Origin: Mesorhizobium sp. STM 4661
GTDB lineage: Bacteria; Pseudomonadota; Alphaproteobacteria; Rhizobiales; Rhizobiaceae
Length of the DNA: 64,000 nt
Assembly: GCF_000359125.1 (NCBI RefSeq)
Contig: NZ_CAAF010000073.1
Span: 225,056 to 289,055 of the forward strand
Reading direction: 5' to 3'
Positions 42,289-51,993 of the stretch are shown here, piece by piece (positions within the stretch are counted from its first letter, which is position 1; each line of letters begins with the position of its first letter). Position numbers and translations under genes: made by a program. The notes under the pieces were generated by a model. It saw only the letters and a program-made list of their open reading frames with translations, did not search any database and was not told the DNA's origin.

Positions 42289-43503
42289 ATGGACACCCCA
42301 GAGAATGGGCAATTGCATGGCGACGCGGGCGGGCGACCCTGTCGATCGGCCGGCTGGCTTGCCCGCGCCGCCGTGTCGGCGGCATTCCTGCTCGGCATGG
42401 CATCCAGCAGCACCGCGTTTGCGCAGGACCAGCAGCTACCCGAGGTGACGGCGGCCAAGCCGGTGGTCCGTGAAATCGTCGAAGACGACGAGTTCGTCGG
42501 GCGCTTCGAAGCCGTCGACCAGGTCGCCATCCGCTCGCGCGTCAGCGGCTATCTGGACAAGGTCAGCTTCCAGGACGGCGCACTGGTCAACAAGGGCGAC
42601 CTGCTCTTCACCATCGACCGGCGTCCGTACCAGGCGGCTTATGATGCCGCCAAGTCGCAAGTGGACGTCGCCAAGAGTCTGCTCGAATTCTCCAAGATGC
42701 AGCTGGATCGCGCCGACGAACTCGCTAAGACCGGCAATATCTCAACCGCGACGGTCGACGACCGCCGGCGGGAATACCTTTCGGCGCAGGCGCAGATGCA
42801 GGGCGCGACGGCTGCGCTGACGACGGCCAGCCTGAACATGGAATTCACCGAGATCAAGGCGCCCTTGTCCGGCCGCATCGACCGCCGGCTGGTGTCAGTC
42901 GGCAACCTTGTGCAGCCGGATTCCACCTTGCTGACGACCATCGTTACGCGCGACCCGATCGACTTCTATTTCGACGTTGATGAGCGCCTGTATTTCAGCT
43001 ACGCCCGCGACGCGAAGGAGCGCGGCGGCAGCATGCAGGAAGGCGCCGGCGGGCTCGAGGTGGTGGTTCGCGTCGCCGACCGCGCGGAGGCGGTATTCAA
43101 AGGCAAGCTCGATTTTGCCGAGAACCGGATCGACAACGCGACCGGCACCATGCGGGTGCGTGCAAGGTTTCCCAACCCCGACGGCATTCTCCAGCCAGGC
43201 ATGTTCGGGCGCATCAACGTGCCGGGGTCGCTGCCGCATAGCGGCGTGCTGGTGCCCGACGAGGCGATCGGCGCCGATCAGGATCGCCGCATCGTGTTCC
43301 TGGTGGATGAGGCCGGGATGGTGTCGGCGAAGCCCGTGCGCACCGGCCCGCTTCTCGACGGCTACCGGGTGATCCGCGGGGGCCTGACCGGCGACGAGAC
43401 GATCATCGTCAACGGGCTGATGCACGCCAGGCCCGGCACCAAGGTGAAGGTCGAGATGGTGACGTTGCCGCCCAAGGCCGAGACCGCCGAGTTGCAGCCA
43501 TGA
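42289..43503 (+). CDS. RND efflux periplasmic adaptor (membrane fusion protein)
   Basis: A 404-aa HlyD/AcrA-type adaptor. A signal sequence is predicted around residues 28-55 ending in AFA-QDQ. The lipoyl-like part contains VAIRSRVSGYLDKVSFQDGALVNKGDLLFTID split around a hairpin near residue 130-190, and the beta-barrel part follows (IKAPLSGRIDRRLV). The ATG at 42289 has GAGGA upstream. It overlaps the pump gene by ATGA. No outer-membrane factor is encoded nearby, so a TolC-like protein elsewhere must complete the pump. Confidence 0.9.
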   Translation: MDTPENGQLHGDAGGRPCRSAGWLARAAVSAAFLLGMASSSTAFAQDQQLPEVTAAKPVVREIVEDDEFVGRFEAVDQVAIRSRVSGYLDKVSFQDGALVNKGDLLFTIDRRPYQAAYDAAKSQVDVAKSLLEFSKMQLDRADELAKTGNISTATVDDRRREYLSAQAQMQGATAALTTASLNMEFTEIKAPLSGRIDRRLVSVGNLVQPDSTLLTTIVTRDPIDFYFDVDERLYFSYARDAKERGGSMQEGAGGLEVVVRVADRAEAVFKGKLDFAENRIDNATGTMRVRARFPNPDGILQPGMFGRINVPGSLPHSGVLVPDEAIGADQDRRIVFLVDEAGMVSAKPVRTGPLLDGYRVIRGGLTGDETIIVNGLMHARPGTKVKVEMVTLPPKAETAELQP

Positions 43504-46500
43504 GGTTCGCACATTTCTTCGTCGACCGTCCGATCTTCGCATCGGTCGTTTCGATCGTCCTGCTGATCCTCGGCGGGATTGCTTATACCCAGCTGCCGGT
43601 CGCGCAATATCCCGAGATCGCGCCGCCGACCATCGTCGTTCGCGCGCAGTATCCGGGCGCCGACGCCGAGACGGTCGCAGCGACGGTGGCAACGCCGATC
43701 GAGCAGGAGATCAACGGCGTCGAGGGCATGCTCTACATGTCGTCCTATTCGTCGGGCGACGGAGCGATGGCGCTGACCATCACCTTCAAGCTGGGCACCG
43801 ATCTCGACCAGGCGCAGGTGCTGGTGCAGAACCGCGTTTCGGTCGCCGAGCCGCGCCTGCCCGAAGAAGTCCGCCGCCTCGGCATCACCACCACCAAGAG
43901 CTCGCCCGACCTGATGATGGTCGTGCACATGCTGTCGCCCGACAATACCTACGACCAGCTCTACGTCTCGAACTACGCCCGCTCGCGGGTGCGCGACATA
44001 CTGCTCAGGTTAGACGGCGTCGGCGACCTCATCATCTTCGGCGAGCGCGAATATTCGCTGCGCATCTGGCTCGATCCGGAAAAACTGTCCGCCCTGGGGA
44101 TGACCTCGGGCGATGTGGTGCAGGCGCTGCGCGACCAGAACGTCCAGGTGTCGGGCGGCTCGATCGGCGCGCCGCCGACCAACACCGGCACGGCGTTCCA
44201 GTACACGGTCACCACGCAAGGCCGCTTCAACGACGCACGCGACTTCCGATACGTGATCGTCAAATCGACCGACGACGGCCGTCTGATCTCGCTGCAGGAC
44301 GTGGCGCGCATCGAGCTCGGCGCCAAGGATTATGTCACCAACTCCTATCTCAACGGCAAACCGGCGGTGGCGCTCGCCATCTTCCAGCGGCCGGGCACCA
44401 ATGCGCTCGCCGCAGCCGCGGAGATCCAGGACAAGATGAAGGAGCTTTCAGGCGACTTCCCGAAGGGATTGAGCTACGACATCGTCTACAATCCGACCGA
44501 GTTCGTCGCCGAGTCGATCGAGGAGGTCTACAAGACGATCCTCGAGGCGATGGTGCTGGTCATCATCGTCATCATCGTCTTCCTGCAATCGTGGCGCATG
44601 GCGATCGTGCCGATCGTGGCGATCCCCGTGTCGCTGATCGGCACGCTGGCAGTGCTTTACGCCGCCGGCTTCTCGCTCAACATGCTGACGCTGTTCGGCC
44701 TCGTTCTGGCGATCGGCATCGTCGTCGACGATGCGATCGTCGTGGTCGAAAACGTCGAGCGCAATATCGCCAGAGGGCTGGCGCCCAATCCGGCATCGCA
44801 CCTGACCATGGACGAAGTCGGAACGGCGGTCATCGCGATCTCGCTGGTGCTGATAGCCGTGTTCGTACCGACAGCCTTCATCCCCGGCATTTCCGGGCAG
44901 TTCTACCTGCAGTTTGCGATCACCATCGCGGTGTCGACGGCGATCTCGGCATTCAATTCGCTGACGCTTTCGCCGGCGCTGGCCGCACTGCTGTTCAAGC
45001 CGCACCACGCCGCGGCGGCGCCGCCGCGCTTTTTCCTGGCGCGGTTCGGACGGGCGCTCGCCGACGGCTTCAATCGCGGCTTCGACAGGGTCGCCCATCG
45101 GTATTCGAGCATCATCCGCGTGCTAGTCGGCTCGTGGATAGCGATCACCGCCATGCTGACCGTTTTCGCGGCCCTCATCTACGCCACGGTCTACATGGTG
45201 CAGACGGTGCCGCGCGGTTTCATTCCGTCGCTCGACCAGGGCTATGCGATCGTCGTCGTCCAGTTGCCGGACGGCGCCTCGCTGTCGAGGACCGATGCGG
45301 TCATCCAGCAGGCGTCGCAGATCATCCAGAAAACGCCAGGCGTCGACTACGCAGTCGCCTTCGCCGGCTTCTCCGGCGCGACCTTCACCAACGCCAGCAA
45401 CGCGGGCGTGATCTTCGCCAGGTTCAAGCCGTTTGACGAGCGACTGAAAGCCGGCCAGTCGGCGACCCAGGTCATCGGCAATCTGTTCGGCAGCCTGCAA
45501 GGCATCAAGGAAGCCTTCATTATCGCACTGCCGCCGCCGCCGATCCGCGGCGTCGGCAATGCCGGCGGCTTCAAGCTGCAGATCCAGGAGCGCAACAGCG
45601 CCGACATGCGGCAGATCCTGGCGCTTGCCTACGAAATCGCCGGCAACGCCAACAAGACGCCGGGGCTGACGGGCGTGTTCACCACGTTCTCCGCGTCGAG
45701 CCCGCAATTCTTCCTGGCGATCGATCGCGACAAGGCGCGCATCCTGAACGTGCCGATCCCCAACATCTTCGAGACGCTGTCGATCAATTTGGGCACCGCC
45801 TACGTCAACGACTTCAACGCTTTCGGGCGCGTCTACCAGGTGCGGGCGCAGGCCGACCAGGCGTTCCGCCTCGATCGCGCCGACATCTTGAAACTGAAGG
45901 TGCGCTCGGCGACCGGCGCGCTGGTTCCGCTCGGCACGTTGATCGAGATCCGCGACGTCACCGGCCCGGCGCTAGTCCAGCGCTACAACATGTACGTCTC
46001 GGTGCCGCTGCAAGGCAACGCCGCGGCCGGCGTTTCCACGGGCGACGCGCTGGCATTGATGGAAGGGATCACGACAAAGACGCTGCCGGCCGGTACCTCC
46101 TATGAATGGACCGAGCTCGCCTATCAGGAGCGCAACACCGGCAATGCCGCTGTCTATATCTTCGGACTGTCGGTGCTGTTCGTGTTCCTGGCGCTGGCGG
46201 CGCAATATGAAAGCTGGGTGCTGCCGTTCGCCATTGTGCTGGTGGTGCCGCTCGGCGTGCTCGCGGCGTTGCTCGGCGTGTCGTTCCGAGGGCTGGACAA
46301 CAACATCCTCGTGCAGATCGGCCTCATCGTGCTGATCGGGCTTGCCGCCAAGAACGCGATCCTGATCGTCGAATTCGCGCGGCAGGCGCAGGAACGCGGC
46401 CTGTCGGCCGCCGAGGCTGCCGTCGAAGCCTGCCGGCTCAGGCTGCGGCCGATCCTGATGACCGCCTTCTCGTTCATCCTCGGCGTCGTGCCGCTGATGA

Positions 46501-46703
46501 TCGCAACGGGCCCGGGCGCAGAAATGCGCCAGTCGCTCGGCACCGCGGTGTTCTCCGGCATGCTCGGCGTCACCTTCGTCGGCCTGTTCCTGACGCCGGT
46601 GTTCTACGTCACGCTCAGGTCGCTGTTTTCACGGCGCAAGCCCTGTGCCGAGGCCGAGCCTTCGGAGCCGGCAGAGGCGCCATCGGAGACGGCCGCCGAG
46701 TAG
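43500..46703 (+). CDS. RND efflux pump, HAE1 family (AcrB-like)
   Basis: Inner-membrane pump of 1067 aa, full length for AcrB/MexB-type transporters. It starts RFAHFFVDRPIFASVVSIVL, and the proton-relay aspartates are in AIGIVVDDAIVVVENVERN in TM4. The C-terminal repeat mirrors the first half. It exports hydrophobic drugs or toxic compounds together with the adaptor. No regulator of the TetR type is adjacent. A weak GC hairpin follows at 46726. Confidence 0.93.
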   Translation: MRFAHFFVDRPIFASVVSIVLLILGGIAYTQLPVAQYPEIAPPTIVVRAQYPGADAETVAATVATPIEQEINGVEGMLYMSSYSSGDGAMALTITFKLGTDLDQAQVLVQNRVSVAEPRLPEEVRRLGITTTKSSPDLMMVVHMLSPDNTYDQLYVSNYARSRVRDILLRLDGVGDLIIFGEREYSLRIWLDPEKLSALGMTSGDVVQALRDQNVQVSGGSIGAPPTNTGTAFQYTVTTQGRFNDARDFRYVIVKSTDDGRLISLQDVARIELGAKDYVTNSYLNGKPAVALAIFQRPGTNALAAAAEIQDKMKELSGDFPKGLSYDIVYNPTEFVAESIEEVYKTILEAMVLVIIVIIVFLQSWRMAIVPIVAIPVSLIGTLAVLYAAGFSLNMLTLFGLVLAIGIVVDDAIVVVENVERNIARGLAPNPASHLTMDEVGTAVIAISLVLIAVFVPTAFIPGISGQFYLQFAITIAVSTAISAFNSLTLSPALAALLFKPHHAAAAPPRFFLARFGRALADGFNRGFDRVAHRYSSIIRVLVGSWIAITAMLTVFAALIYATVYMVQTVPRGFIPSLDQGYAIVVVQLPDGASLSRTDAVIQQASQIIQKTPGVDYAVAFAGFSGATFTNASNAGVIFARFKPFDERLKAGQSATQVIGNLFGSLQGIKEAFIIALPPPPIRGVGNAGGFKLQIQERNSADMRQILALAYEIAGNANKTPGLTGVFTTFSASSPQFFLAIDRDKARILNVPIPNIFETLSINLGTAYVNDFNAFGRVYQVRAQADQAFRLDRADILKLKVRSATGALVPLGTLIEIRDVTGPALVQRYNMYVSVPLQGNAAAGVSTGDALALMEGITTKTLPAGTSYEWTELAYQERNTGNAAVYIFGLSVLFVFLALAAQYESWVLPFAIVLVVPLGVLAALLGVSFRGLDNNILVQIGLIVLIGLAAKNAILIVEFARQAQERGLSAAEAAVEACRLRLRPILMTAFSFILGVVPLMIATGPGAEMRQSLGTAVFSGMLGVTFVGLFLTPVFYVTLRSLFSRRKPCAEAEPSEPAEAPSETAAE

Positions 46704-46725
46704 GGTTACGAATTCGCCGCGTCGG

Positions 46726-46742
46726 GCGCGGCTTATCACTCC
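46726..46742 (+). terminator. Possible terminator hairpin after the RND operon
   Basis: GCCGCG-TCGGG-CGCGGC, 23 bases after the pump stop. The following TTATC is a poor T run, so termination may be weak. Confidence 0.4.
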
Positions 46743-46976
46743 AGAAAATCGGCGCGACGCGCTGCACACGCCCCCAACAAACGATCAGATTGGGGTCAGT
46801 TGTCTGCCTCAACATCTTCGTTACTGGCGGACGTGAGACCAATAAGTGCTTGGTCAGAAATAGGGGGGGTCGAGTCCACGTCGTGGCCCCCTTCAGAAAA
46901 TAGTATAAAAATCAGCCACTTACGCGGTCGTTTTGGTGGTGGAGGCAGTCTGCAGCGAACCCGTCTCTGGCTGATA

Positions 46977-47125
46977 TTCCCTGATAACGGCCGAAAATCA
47001 GGGAAATTTGGCAAAAAGGCAATGAGCCGGCTGATTCCAGTCGAGAATTGCACATAATTTCAATTGCTTAGACATCAAATTCCCTTGCAAAACGATCAGG
47101 GAATTTGTCTTGAAAAGCAGGGAAA
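46977..47125. repeat. Cluster of CAGGGAA motifs in two inverted pairs
   Basis: In the gene-free stretch 46743-47381 the core CAGGGAA or its complement occurs five times. TTCCCTGAT and ATCAGGGAA (46977-46985/46997-47005) form a perfect 9-bp inverted pair. AAATTCCCT and AGGGAATTT (47077-47085/47098-47106) form another. A fifth, GCAGGGAAAA, is at 47118-47127. The surrounding sequence is AT-richer than the genes. I see no gene here. It could be a degraded mobile or repetitive element or a protein-binding array. Confidence 0.5.
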
Positions 47126-47381
47126 ACTGTCTCCGTTGCAGTGAATGTAAAAGTCGCTTCTTAAACGAAATTCGTCACCCACGCACGAAGCACGGACGAA
47201 ACGCACGCTCCGTAGATAGGTGGCTTTCGGGCGATTTTTCTAGACGGGCATAATGGAAAGGTCGGACGCATATGGACGAGTCAGGCGCGCTGTCTGGAGC
47301 ACCAGATCAAGCTGTTCTTTAGAGATCAGGACACCGTCCGCTGCCTTTGGCTCGATTGCTTCTGCTTAGGAAACTGCCGCC

Positions 47382-48014
47382 CTAGCTGGTCGCTTCGGGC
47401 GGTGCTTCATTTCGCCAGCCGGCTAGCTCCGGTAGGTCATCAAGCCAGCTTTTCTCTGTCATCGAGGCATCCTCGGCCTGCGATGCAGCCTCAGTGGTGT
47501 TTTGAATGAGCCAGTCCACCCACTTCCGATAGGCAGCCGGGTCCAGTTGAGGCGGCAGCACCTTGGCCTTGGCTAGCATGCGTTTGCGGAAACTGACTTG
47601 CCTCCGAAGTTTGGTCGTCGTGAACTTGATCGCCTTGCCTTCGTATTCAACCGTCCAGCGCCCATCCCCATGGCTGGCGAGCCTATCAATGGCGAAACCG
47701 GCATCGACCGGCCTGTCCCGCCAGGGAAGCTCGATGGCATTCTTCCTCAGGTCGATAGCCCATCGCCGGTAGTTGGCCCCGACACGCTGGGGCGGCAGCA
47801 CACCAGCCTGTTCGAGTATCTTCCTTCGAAAGGTAGGCTGATTCTTGATCTGGCCCGTCGTTAGTTCGATGCGATGCCCACGGACTTCGACGTGCCACCG
47901 GATCCTCCCGTTACCGAAGTACTTTACCAGCCTGTCGATGACGAACTCGTCATCCGTAAGCGTCGCGCATCCCTGGTTGATGCTTTCGAGAATGTATTGG
48001 CTATCGGTGGGCAT
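47382..48014 (-). CDS. Hypothetical protein with two internal repeats
   Basis: A 210-aa protein of unrecognised family built from two similar units. Residues 24-92 (FVIDRLVKYFGNGRIRW ... VLPPQ ... NYRRWAIDLRKN) match 107-173 (FAIDRLASHGDGRWTVEY ... VLPPQ ... AYRKWVDWLIQN). The shared pattern is F-IDRL, K/R-rich segment with TFRRK/SFRKR, LPPQ and an aromatic YRRW/YRKW. High Lys/Arg/Trp suggests nucleic-acid binding, but this is a guess. I took ATG 48014 (GAGG upstream); ATG 48041 is in frame. It is isolated, without an operon. Confidence 0.65.
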   Translation of the reverse strand: MPTDSQYILESINQGCATLTDDEFVIDRLVKYFGNGRIRWHVEVRGHRIELTTGQIKNQPTFRRKILEQAGVLPPQRVGANYRRWAIDLRKNAIELPWRDRPVDAGFAIDRLASHGDGRWTVEYEGKAIKFTTTKLRRQVSFRKRMLAKAKVLPPQLDPAAYRKWVDWLIQNTTEAASQAEDASMTEKSWLDDLPELAGWRNEAPPEATS

Positions 48015-48440
48015 GACGCGGCCTCGTGCAGGACCTCTCATAAGCTTAGAGATGCAAAAAATTAAGGGAGAATTTCCCCATCATATCATTATTTTTGTTG
48101 TGAATTTGTTGGCTACGGGTTCTAGGAAGCCCTTCGAATTTTCTGCCTCGCACACGCTTTTGCTGCTCTGGCCGTCGCAGAAGTCGTTTCTAAACTGATG
48201 GGGTTTTAGCTCGCGGTCCGTAATATGCGTCATGTGCCGGTCGCGGCGTATGAAAGAACGTGGCGAGTCTTTCCTCGTTGTCGGTGATGATTGCTCCGCC
48301 ATGGCTGGCAGCTCTGCAAACGCGGGGGCAGCCGCACTGGCTGTCGGCTGCCAGGGGTCCATCCATCCTGACACTAATGCGCAACCCGTCGTGTTACGGT
48401 CTAGTGGTTTTACGTCACTGGCCTGATCGCTATCAAGGAA
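48015..48440. other. Gene-free stretch
   Basis: Short open frames exist on both strands but none has a ribosome-binding site and a protein-like composition together. A T-rich part (48060-48110) may contain promoter elements for the minus-strand gene. Confidence 0.4.
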
Positions 48441-48842
48441 ATGGGAGAGTTTGCCACGTCTAGGATCAATCGCCGCGTCTTGCTCTTCCACTCCGGCAGC
48501 GCAGTGGTCGCCTCGACGGTTGCGGCAACGGCGCCCGGTGCAGAGCCGCCGGGCCGACACCAAGAGCCCTCCAATAATCTGCGAGCGCTGGTTGAGGCGC
48601 ACAAGACAGCTTATGCTGCGTTCGGTAAGGCCCTGCATGACATAGGCGGTGGTAGCAGCGGCTCCCACAGAGCCAGCCGGGAGGAGGAGAGGGCGCTGCT
48701 CGCCATCTGCGGCTACGCTGCGGTTAGGGAAAGGGATCGCCTGGCCAAGGCCCGATATCTTTTAGAGGTTGAGGCGCGCGGTGAACTCGACCTCGCAGAG
48801 CATATGCAAGCCGTTCTCCGATCGATGATGCGGAACGAATGA
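48441..48842 (+). CDS. Hypothetical protein with Tat-like signal
   Basis: A 133-aa protein. The start contains INRRVLLFHSGSAVVASTVA, a twin-arginine-like export signal, followed by PGAEPPGR. The body is helical (LRALVEAHKTAYAAFGKAL, then ERALLAICGYAA), a layout I have seen in small rhizobial proteins of unknown role. The ATG at 48441 lies directly after AAGGAA, too close to be an ideal site. No function can be assigned. Confidence 0.5.
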   Translation: MGEFATSRINRRVLLFHSGSAVVASTVAATAPGAEPPGRHQEPSNNLRALVEAHKTAYAAFGKALHDIGGGSSGSHRASREEERALLAICGYAAVRERDRLAKARYLLEVEARGELDLAEHMQAVLRSMMRNE

Positions 48843-49142
48843 GGCGACCGGCGCGCAGAAGGTAAGCTGCTGATGTCTGATATGCGCGTCATGTCGGTCA
48901 TAGCGGACTGTTATGCAGGTTCCTAAAAGCAGACGTCACAATTCGTTGGAATAGTCCCGGAGTGACAATGCTGGCGTTAGGGGCGGTGTAATTCTCGACG
49001 TGGTCCCGGGCGATGGCTTTGCCGACCTAAGCAGCAGTGCGATGTTAGCGCCGCGTCAGTTGTCCATGTGAAGGTTGGAGCTAGATGTTACGCCGATGTG
49101 TCATCGCTTGGTTACGTCACGACACCAGGTGTGCAAAGTCCA
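48843..49142. other. Gene-free stretch
   Basis: No gene is supported here. Frames are short and interrupted. Confidence 0.4.
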
Positions 49143-49478
49143 TCATTGAGCAGTGAAAAACGTCAGGAGGACTTTGCCTTTTTCCCCAAGTAGGCAAACA
49201 AAGCGGTCGGGGGTGCCGGTCTTGCCGTTTCGAGCAATGTAGGCCTCACCGAGAACGACAGTTTTGACCTGCACATCTTCCACCCGAGTATCGGCCTTGC
49301 TCACGGCAACGCTTTCCATATCAACGACCAGATCGCTAATGTCCTTTGACTTCTCCTGCAAAGCCAACAGACCGGTGGATTTGCAGGCGGCAACAGCTGG
49401 GTCGGAGGACTGTGCAGAGCAGATCCCTGTAGTGAGTGCGAAAAATAGGGATGCTGCCACCAGTTTTTGATTCAACAT
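49143..49478 (-). CDS. Small secreted hypothetical protein
   Basis: A 111-aa protein with a clear Sec signal peptide (LVAASLFFALTTGICSAQ, cleavage after SAQ near residue 23). Two cysteines in the mature part (VAACKST and FVCLLGE) could form a disulfide. The family is not recognised; it probably acts in the periplasm. It stands alone, with GACCGACATG at its start, so the ribosome-binding site is weak. Confidence 0.6.
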   Translation of the reverse strand: MLNQKLVAASLFFALTTGICSAQSSDPAVAACKSTGLLALQEKSKDISDLVVDMESVAVSKADTRVEDVQVKTVVLGEAYIARNGKTGTPDRFVCLLGEKGKVLLTFFTAQ

Positions 49479-49538
49479 GTCGGTCCTTAAATGAAAGCCC
49501 GCGTCTCCGCGGGCTGGAAGGTGAAAGCAGCTTGTAAC

Positions 49539-49730
49539 CTAAGCCTTATCGACGACCTTTTTCACCGCATCCTTTACTTCGCCCTTGAGGACCTGGGCTT
49601 TGCCTTTGGTTTCCCGGACCTTGCCCTTCATCTGCTCCTCATGATTGTCTGCGGCTTTCCCAACAACCTGACGTGCCTTACCGGCGACCTCATTAGCTTT
49701 GCCTTTGATCTTGTCGGATGTGCTTGCCAT
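49539..49730 (-). CDS. CsbD family stress protein
   Basis: A 63-aa CsbD-like protein, almost wholly made of Lys/Glu/Gly repeats (SDKIKGKANEVAGKARQVVG, then EEQMKGKVRETKGKAQ). The family is induced by general stress in many bacteria, with unclear molecular role. ATG 49730 follows AAAGGGG. A second CsbD protein is at 53722. Confidence 0.82.
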   Translation of the reverse strand: MASTSDKIKGKANEVAGKARQVVGKAADNHEEQMKGKVRETKGKAQVLKGEVKDAVKKVVDKA

Positions 49731-50237
49731 GCAGGGACCCCTTTTTGTTGCTGCGGCGAGTAGTGCGCCTGAATGAAAGCTGGAGATCGGCAATTGGTTC
49801 CGTTTCCCAAAAGCATGAGCCGTTAGCGAACAGCCCAGTGTGACATCATCTGCAACGACCCCAATTGGGAGGTCTAAGTCCCGCATATGGTAGCCCAACG
49901 GATGCGAAATCTGTGTTGGCGGGGAAGGTAGCAGGCGGCTTGGATCCCTGTGAGACGCTGACCAACTTTCACTGCCGCTAATATGGCGCTGGCCTAGCTA
50001 AGAAGCGGTCAACCTCGTCCTCATATGCCACACGGCCTCAACAAGCCTTGTCTGGCGACGTCCCGCTACAAGGGCGCAATCAATTTCGTTGTTCGTGAGC
50101 AAATTTCATTGTGAGTACCTGTTTTGTGAAGCGCTTCACCGCTTTCGCGCAATTGCTTGGATATAAACTCGGCGCAAATCCAGCACCAAGATCACAGGGA
50201 AGGCTCTTCGCCCCCGAACCTAGGAGCTAACGGGTCC
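49731..50237. other. Intergenic stretch between CsbD and DUF1127 genes
   Basis: Contains the upstream regions of the divergent CsbD and DUF1127 genes. No additional gene, RNA or repeat is recognised. Confidence 0.4.
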
Positions 50238-50393
50238 ATGTTTAAAAGCCTCAGTCGTATTAGGGCCGCGCTTCGGCGTGCTCGCGCCAACAAAAAGACG
50301 ATACGCGCATTGAACAGCCTGCCGCCTGAGGTTCAGAAGGACATCGGTTGGCCATTGCCCGCGCCGACCGACGAGATTCGCTTACCATTCTGA
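50238..50393 (+). CDS. DUF1127-like small protein
   Basis: A 51-aa Arg-rich protein. The C-terminal half, IRALNSLPPEVQKDIGWP, matches the DUF1127 pattern (L..L....L.DIG). DUF1127 proteins in alphaproteobacteria bind RNA or act in phosphate and stress responses. AGGAGC is 10 bases upstream of the ATG; an earlier start at 50157 is unlikely. It is isolated. Confidence 0.65.
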   Translation: MFKSLSRIRAALRRARANKKTIRALNSLPPEVQKDIGWPLPAPTDEIRLPF

Positions 50394-50522
50394 GTTACGT
50401 TTCTCGCATGCCGGCTTCGCCTTTCGAGCGATGAAAGGAGGGCAACCCTTACTGTACCCAATAGCGGCGTCGATGTGCATCGTTCAAACGGTGCATGTGT
50501 CTTCTTCGCCACCGACGCAGGG

Positions 50523-51185
50523 TCAGCGGAGTAGCCCATCGCTATCGAACTCTTCCCAGCCCCGCAGTTTCTGACGCGAAATCTCGTCCCGCATGTTGTC
50601 AGTTGGAGATGGGTCACTGCGGCTGGTCTTTCGCGCCTTGGTCAAGGCCGCCTTCCCGGCGGCCCTTCGCCTGTTCTCCGCAGCAGTCTTGGCGTCTTCT
50701 TCGCGCCAGACTGCAACCAGGTCACGATCAAGCACGTCCTCGATGTGACGTGGGTCGAACACGTGAAAGGTTATCTTCCTTGCGCGCCCTCGAAGTTTCA
50801 CCGTCCGTGTGCCGGCGGTTTGCAAGCGACCATCCTTAAGCCACCGATGCCGTTCGGTCGCTGAGATCGTCAGGATGTCCTCAACCTCACGGGGAATGAC
50901 GGGCAGGCCTTCGATGTCCTCGAGCGTCTTGGACACTTTTGCCGAAGACGACTGAATATCATCATCATCGGCGCCCTCCGCCACGCGCAAGACGAGTGCT
51001 CCAGCCTCGACTTTGAGCCACTTTCTCGCTGCCAATGGAAGACGGGTACGAACTTCGAGAAGAATTCCTTTGGCCCTCACCGACGATCCAAGCGTGGAGG
51101 CGGCGGGTAGCGTCCACTCTTTGATCAGTGTCTCAGCCAAACCCATTTTCTGACGCCCGGTCATGGCGTTAAATAGGTCTTTCAT
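50523..51185 (-). CDS. Hypothetical protein, rhizobial type
   Basis: A 220-aa protein. Its middle part LPVIPREVEDILTISATERH, followed by RWLKDGRLQTAGTRTV, looks like a helix-turn-helix segment as in phage-type or excisionase-like DNA-binding proteins. The next part is KLRGRARKITFHVFDPRHIEDVLDRDL. The C-terminus is charged and probably flexible, ending in GWEEFDSDGLLR. I know such proteins only as conserved hypotheticals of rhizobia. A DNA-binding role is a guess. Confidence 0.6.
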   Translation of the reverse strand: MKDLFNAMTGRQKMGLAETLIKEWTLPAASTLGSSVRAKGILLEVRTRLPLAARKWLKVEAGALVLRVAEGADDDDIQSSSAKVSKTLEDIEGLPVIPREVEDILTISATERHRWLKDGRLQTAGTRTVKLRGRARKITFHVFDPRHIEDVLDRDLVAVWREEDAKTAAENRRRAAGKAALTKARKTSRSDPSPTDNMRDEISRQKLRGWEEFDSDGLLR

Positions 51186-51252
51186 CTACTGGACTTCAAC
51201 AAGCGGTTAATTGAAGGCGCAGCCGAAGGGCATAGCGTCAAGAGGCTCGCCC

Positions 51253-51453
51253 TTAGAAACTAGTGCAATAAGCGTAAGTGTGTGAGCGCCGCATCCCTAT
51301 TTCAGTCACCCGCACACAAGCTGGTTCGCCAGACCACAGGGTGATCAGGCGGCCAGTCGCGTTGGCGGCAGCTCTCAACGCCGAAGGCGCGACAATGCCT
51401 TGAGACGCTGTTACCGCACTGTCGTGTATTTCTTCGACGACGTAGCTTGGCAT
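51253..51453 (-). CDS. Small 'VEE...ATGR' family protein, member 1
   Basis: A 66-aa protein starting MPSYVVEEIHDSAVTASQG and continuing AANATGRLITLWSGEPACVRVTE. It belongs to the same family as 63262-63462 and the broken gene at 62354-62580: all share a Y-VEE/Q start, ATGR in the middle and a W/C-VRVT-E segment. Function is unknown; the size and pattern suggest a small soluble domain. ATG 51453 has no strong ribosome-binding site. Confidence 0.6.
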   Translation of the reverse strand: MPSYVVEEIHDSAVTASQGIVAPSALRAAANATGRLITLWSGEPACVRVTEIGMRRSHTYAYCTSF

Positions 51454-51993
51454 TATTAAACTCCGATCATTGGGGCAAATGCTGCTCTGCTGCCTATCTG
51501 CGAGAGAGCCCGCCGGCCCATTTGCGAACCGACGAGCCCTCCACCCCGCAAAGCCCCCTACAAAATCCTTGCAATTGCGATGCCAAGCGATGTGACCCAT
51601 TTCGGGTCAGCGTTGTCTGTCGGCGCTTAATTCGATCGGATGTTTCGCATCGAATTTGCATCAGCCCATGTACACAGGCCGGCGCCCCCCGCCAGAGATC
51701 GCCGGCCAGGCCCTGCGGCTGTCGCAATAACCTTGCCTAGCCGCAGGGCATGCAGTGACCGATATGCTCATCCACGAAACCGTTCAGTGAACCACTTAAT
51801 ATTGCCATCGATCTTTATCGGCTTGTGCACCATCAACCGATTTGGCAGATGTTCGGGATGGACCTCAGCAGCGTGATCTTGATCTGTGGCTTCGAGCGGC
51901 TGCAATCGAACTTGAGCTTCATCAGATCAACGCGGCCGCCGTACACCGTCGTCAGATCGGCTGCAGCAAATGGCGCCGCAGGCACCCTTCACC
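51454..51993. other. Gene-free stretch
   Basis: No supported gene. Open frames on the plus strand here are short and Arg/Pro/Ser-rich, as expected of shadows in GC-rich DNA. Confidence 0.35.

Noticed and set aside
46800..47057. 85-codon plus-strand frame in the CAGGGAA region
   Set aside because: Low-complexity, no ribosome-binding site, and it covers the inverted repeat; better explained as non-coding repeat DNA.
48081..48668. Minus-strand frame of 195 codons
   Set aside because: It overlaps the more protein-like gene at 48441 and has no ribosome-binding site or family pattern.
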